Part shown: one piece after another, positions 63,399 through 64,000 of the stretch | Numbering within the stretch: the stretch's first letter is position 1 | Layout: every line of letters begins with the position of its first letter | Assembly (NCBI GenBank): GCA_938082545.1 | Contig: CALKCL010000017.1 | Span: 62,001-126,000 of the forward strand | DNA length: 64,000 bases | Origin: an uncultured Gammaproteobacteria bacterium | Lineage (GTDB): Bacteria; Pseudomonadota; Gammaproteobacteria; Ga0077536 | Direction of reading: 5' to 3' | Program-made: the position numbers and the translations under genes | The notes under the pieces: generated by a model | What the model was told of the DNA's origin: nothing | Databases searched by the model: none | Seen by the model: the letters and a program-made list of their open reading frames with translations, nothing else

Positions 63399-64000
63399 AT
63401 GAAGCACGTTAACAATTTTTTAGATCACACCTCCTCTAACCACAAGTACTTTTCTATAAGCGACAAGTTACTACTTTGCATAGTGCTGTCATCTCTTTTC
63501 TTGTCACAACAGGTTCTTGCAGATTTCACTATTGAAAGCGGCATCACAGAGACCACCGAGCAAACACTGACAACTGGTCAAACGGGTGTCATTAAAGGGG
63601 GAGGGGTGTTGAATGTTTCTGGCGACGCAATCTCTCCAACAGGTGCCCGTGTGACAATTACTAATAGCGGTAGCATTGTAGCGGGAGATGACGGTATCGA
63701 CTCAGACGGTGACAACGTCAGCATTACAAACAGCGGAAATATTACTGCTGTAGATGACGCTATTTATACGACCGGCGACAACGACACCATCATCAATAAC
63801 GGTAGCATTGTAGCGGGATATTATGGTGTCGCTTCAAGTGGCGACAACGGCACTATCACCAATAGCGGCAGTATTGCTGCTGAAGTTAGCGGTATATCTT
63901 CTGGAGGCGACAACAACGTCACTATCACCAACAGCGGTAGCATCACTGCCAAATCTTACGGTATCTCTTTAAGAGGTGATAATAACGGCACTATCACCAA
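63399..64000 (+). CDS. Repeat-rich autotransporter/surface protein (N-terminal part; runs off window)
   Basis: About 200 residues are seen. AAGGAGT precedes the ATG. A long signal sequence (hydrophobic LLLCIVLSSLFLSQQVLA near residues 24-42) ends at A-D. Then come units of 20-24 residues of the form N-x-G-S-I-x-A-x(4)-G-I-x-S-x-G-D-N-x-x-T-I-T-N-S-G, typical of beta-helix passengers of autotransporters. The DNA repeats are similar too (accaatagcggcagtatt and relatives). No barrel is seen because the gene continues past 64000. Confidence 0.85.
   Translation, partial: MKHVNNFLDHTSSNHKYFSISDKLLLCIVLSSLFLSQQVLADFTIESGITETTEQTLTTGQTGVIKGGGVLNVSGDAISPTGARVTITNSGSIVAGDDGIDSDGDNVSITNSGNITAVDDAIYTTGDNDTIINNGSIVAGYYGVASSGDNGTITNSGSIAAEVSGISSGGDNNVTITNSGSITAKSYGISLRGDNNGTIT

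Noticed and set aside
63640-64000. Repeats near the right edge considered as non-coding satellite or CRISPR
   Set aside because: They are in one open frame with a signal sequence and ribosome site and encode regular beta-helix units.

Overview
The window looks like chromosome of a free-living, probably marine gammaproteobacterium of moderate G+C. The gammaproteobacterial markers are uvrC-pgsA-tRNA-Gly in the usual order, rlmJ, sbcB (exonuclease I) and a cspA-type gene, plus many acyl-CoA, Baeyer-Villiger and alpha/beta-hydrolase genes of the kind seen in marine heterotrophs. I cannot name the genus.

Layout. (1) 1-5.7 kb: catabolic accessory genes (a Baeyer-Villiger type monooxygenase cut by the window edge, an amidase, a crotonase, a cupin), three tiny membrane proteins in a row, and a frameshifted glycosyltransferase relic. 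(2) 5.8-28.2 kb: one long O-antigen/surface-polysaccharide locus, all on the minus strand, read from rfbB down to gmhB. It makes dTDP-L-rhamnose (rfbBDAC) and exports a polymer through an ABC transporter (Wzm and a Wzt with a C-terminal sugar-binding domain). It carries a 1609-residue fusion (KpsC/S-like domain, coiled coil, GT2, GT4, methyltransferase), a GtrA/GtrB-like pair with a large polytopic membrane protein, and all genes for GDP-D-glycero-D-manno-heptose (gmhA, hddA, gmhB, hddC). A GDP-mannose-dehydratase-like enzyme and a reductase follow, so a 6-deoxy-heptose is likely in the polymer. (3) 28.5-40.1 kb: tRNA-Cys, rlmJ and a mosaic of small metabolic and repair genes (GST, VOC protein, sbcB, AlkB-like, four alpha/beta hydrolases or relatives). 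(4) 40.3-52.7 kb: two trimeric-autotransporter-like adhesins with related C-termini flank a zinc/metal uptake operon (porin, ZnuA, ZnuB, MerC-like, no ATPase) and a Baeyer-Villiger monooxygenase/acyl-CoA dehydrogenase operon. (5) 53-59.9 kb: DNA repair, with an iron-sulfur photolyase and a Nudix-UDG-uvrC-pgsA operon ending at tRNA-Gly. (6) 60-64 kb: DUF169, crotonase, TetR, cold-shock protein, a tRNA 3' fragment with tandem repeats that looks like an old integration site, and the start of a repeat-rich autotransporter that runs off the window.

The most unusual points are: the giant polymer-assembly fusion, whose coiled coil is built from 129-bp and 42-bp tandem repeats; YadA-type anchors followed by a coiled-coil tail instead of ending the protein; rfbC, which appears to start at an ATA codon; a ParB-like/nucleotidyltransferase-like fusion inside the O-antigen locus; the three-gene micro-operon of membrane peptides; and tRNA-Gly and tRNA-Cys, neighbours in Escherichia coli, kept in order but 27.6 kb apart. 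Several gene relics (GT2, carboxymuconolactone decarboxylase-like, SMP-30-like) mark rearrangement scars. All family names come from motif recognition by eye; no search was run.
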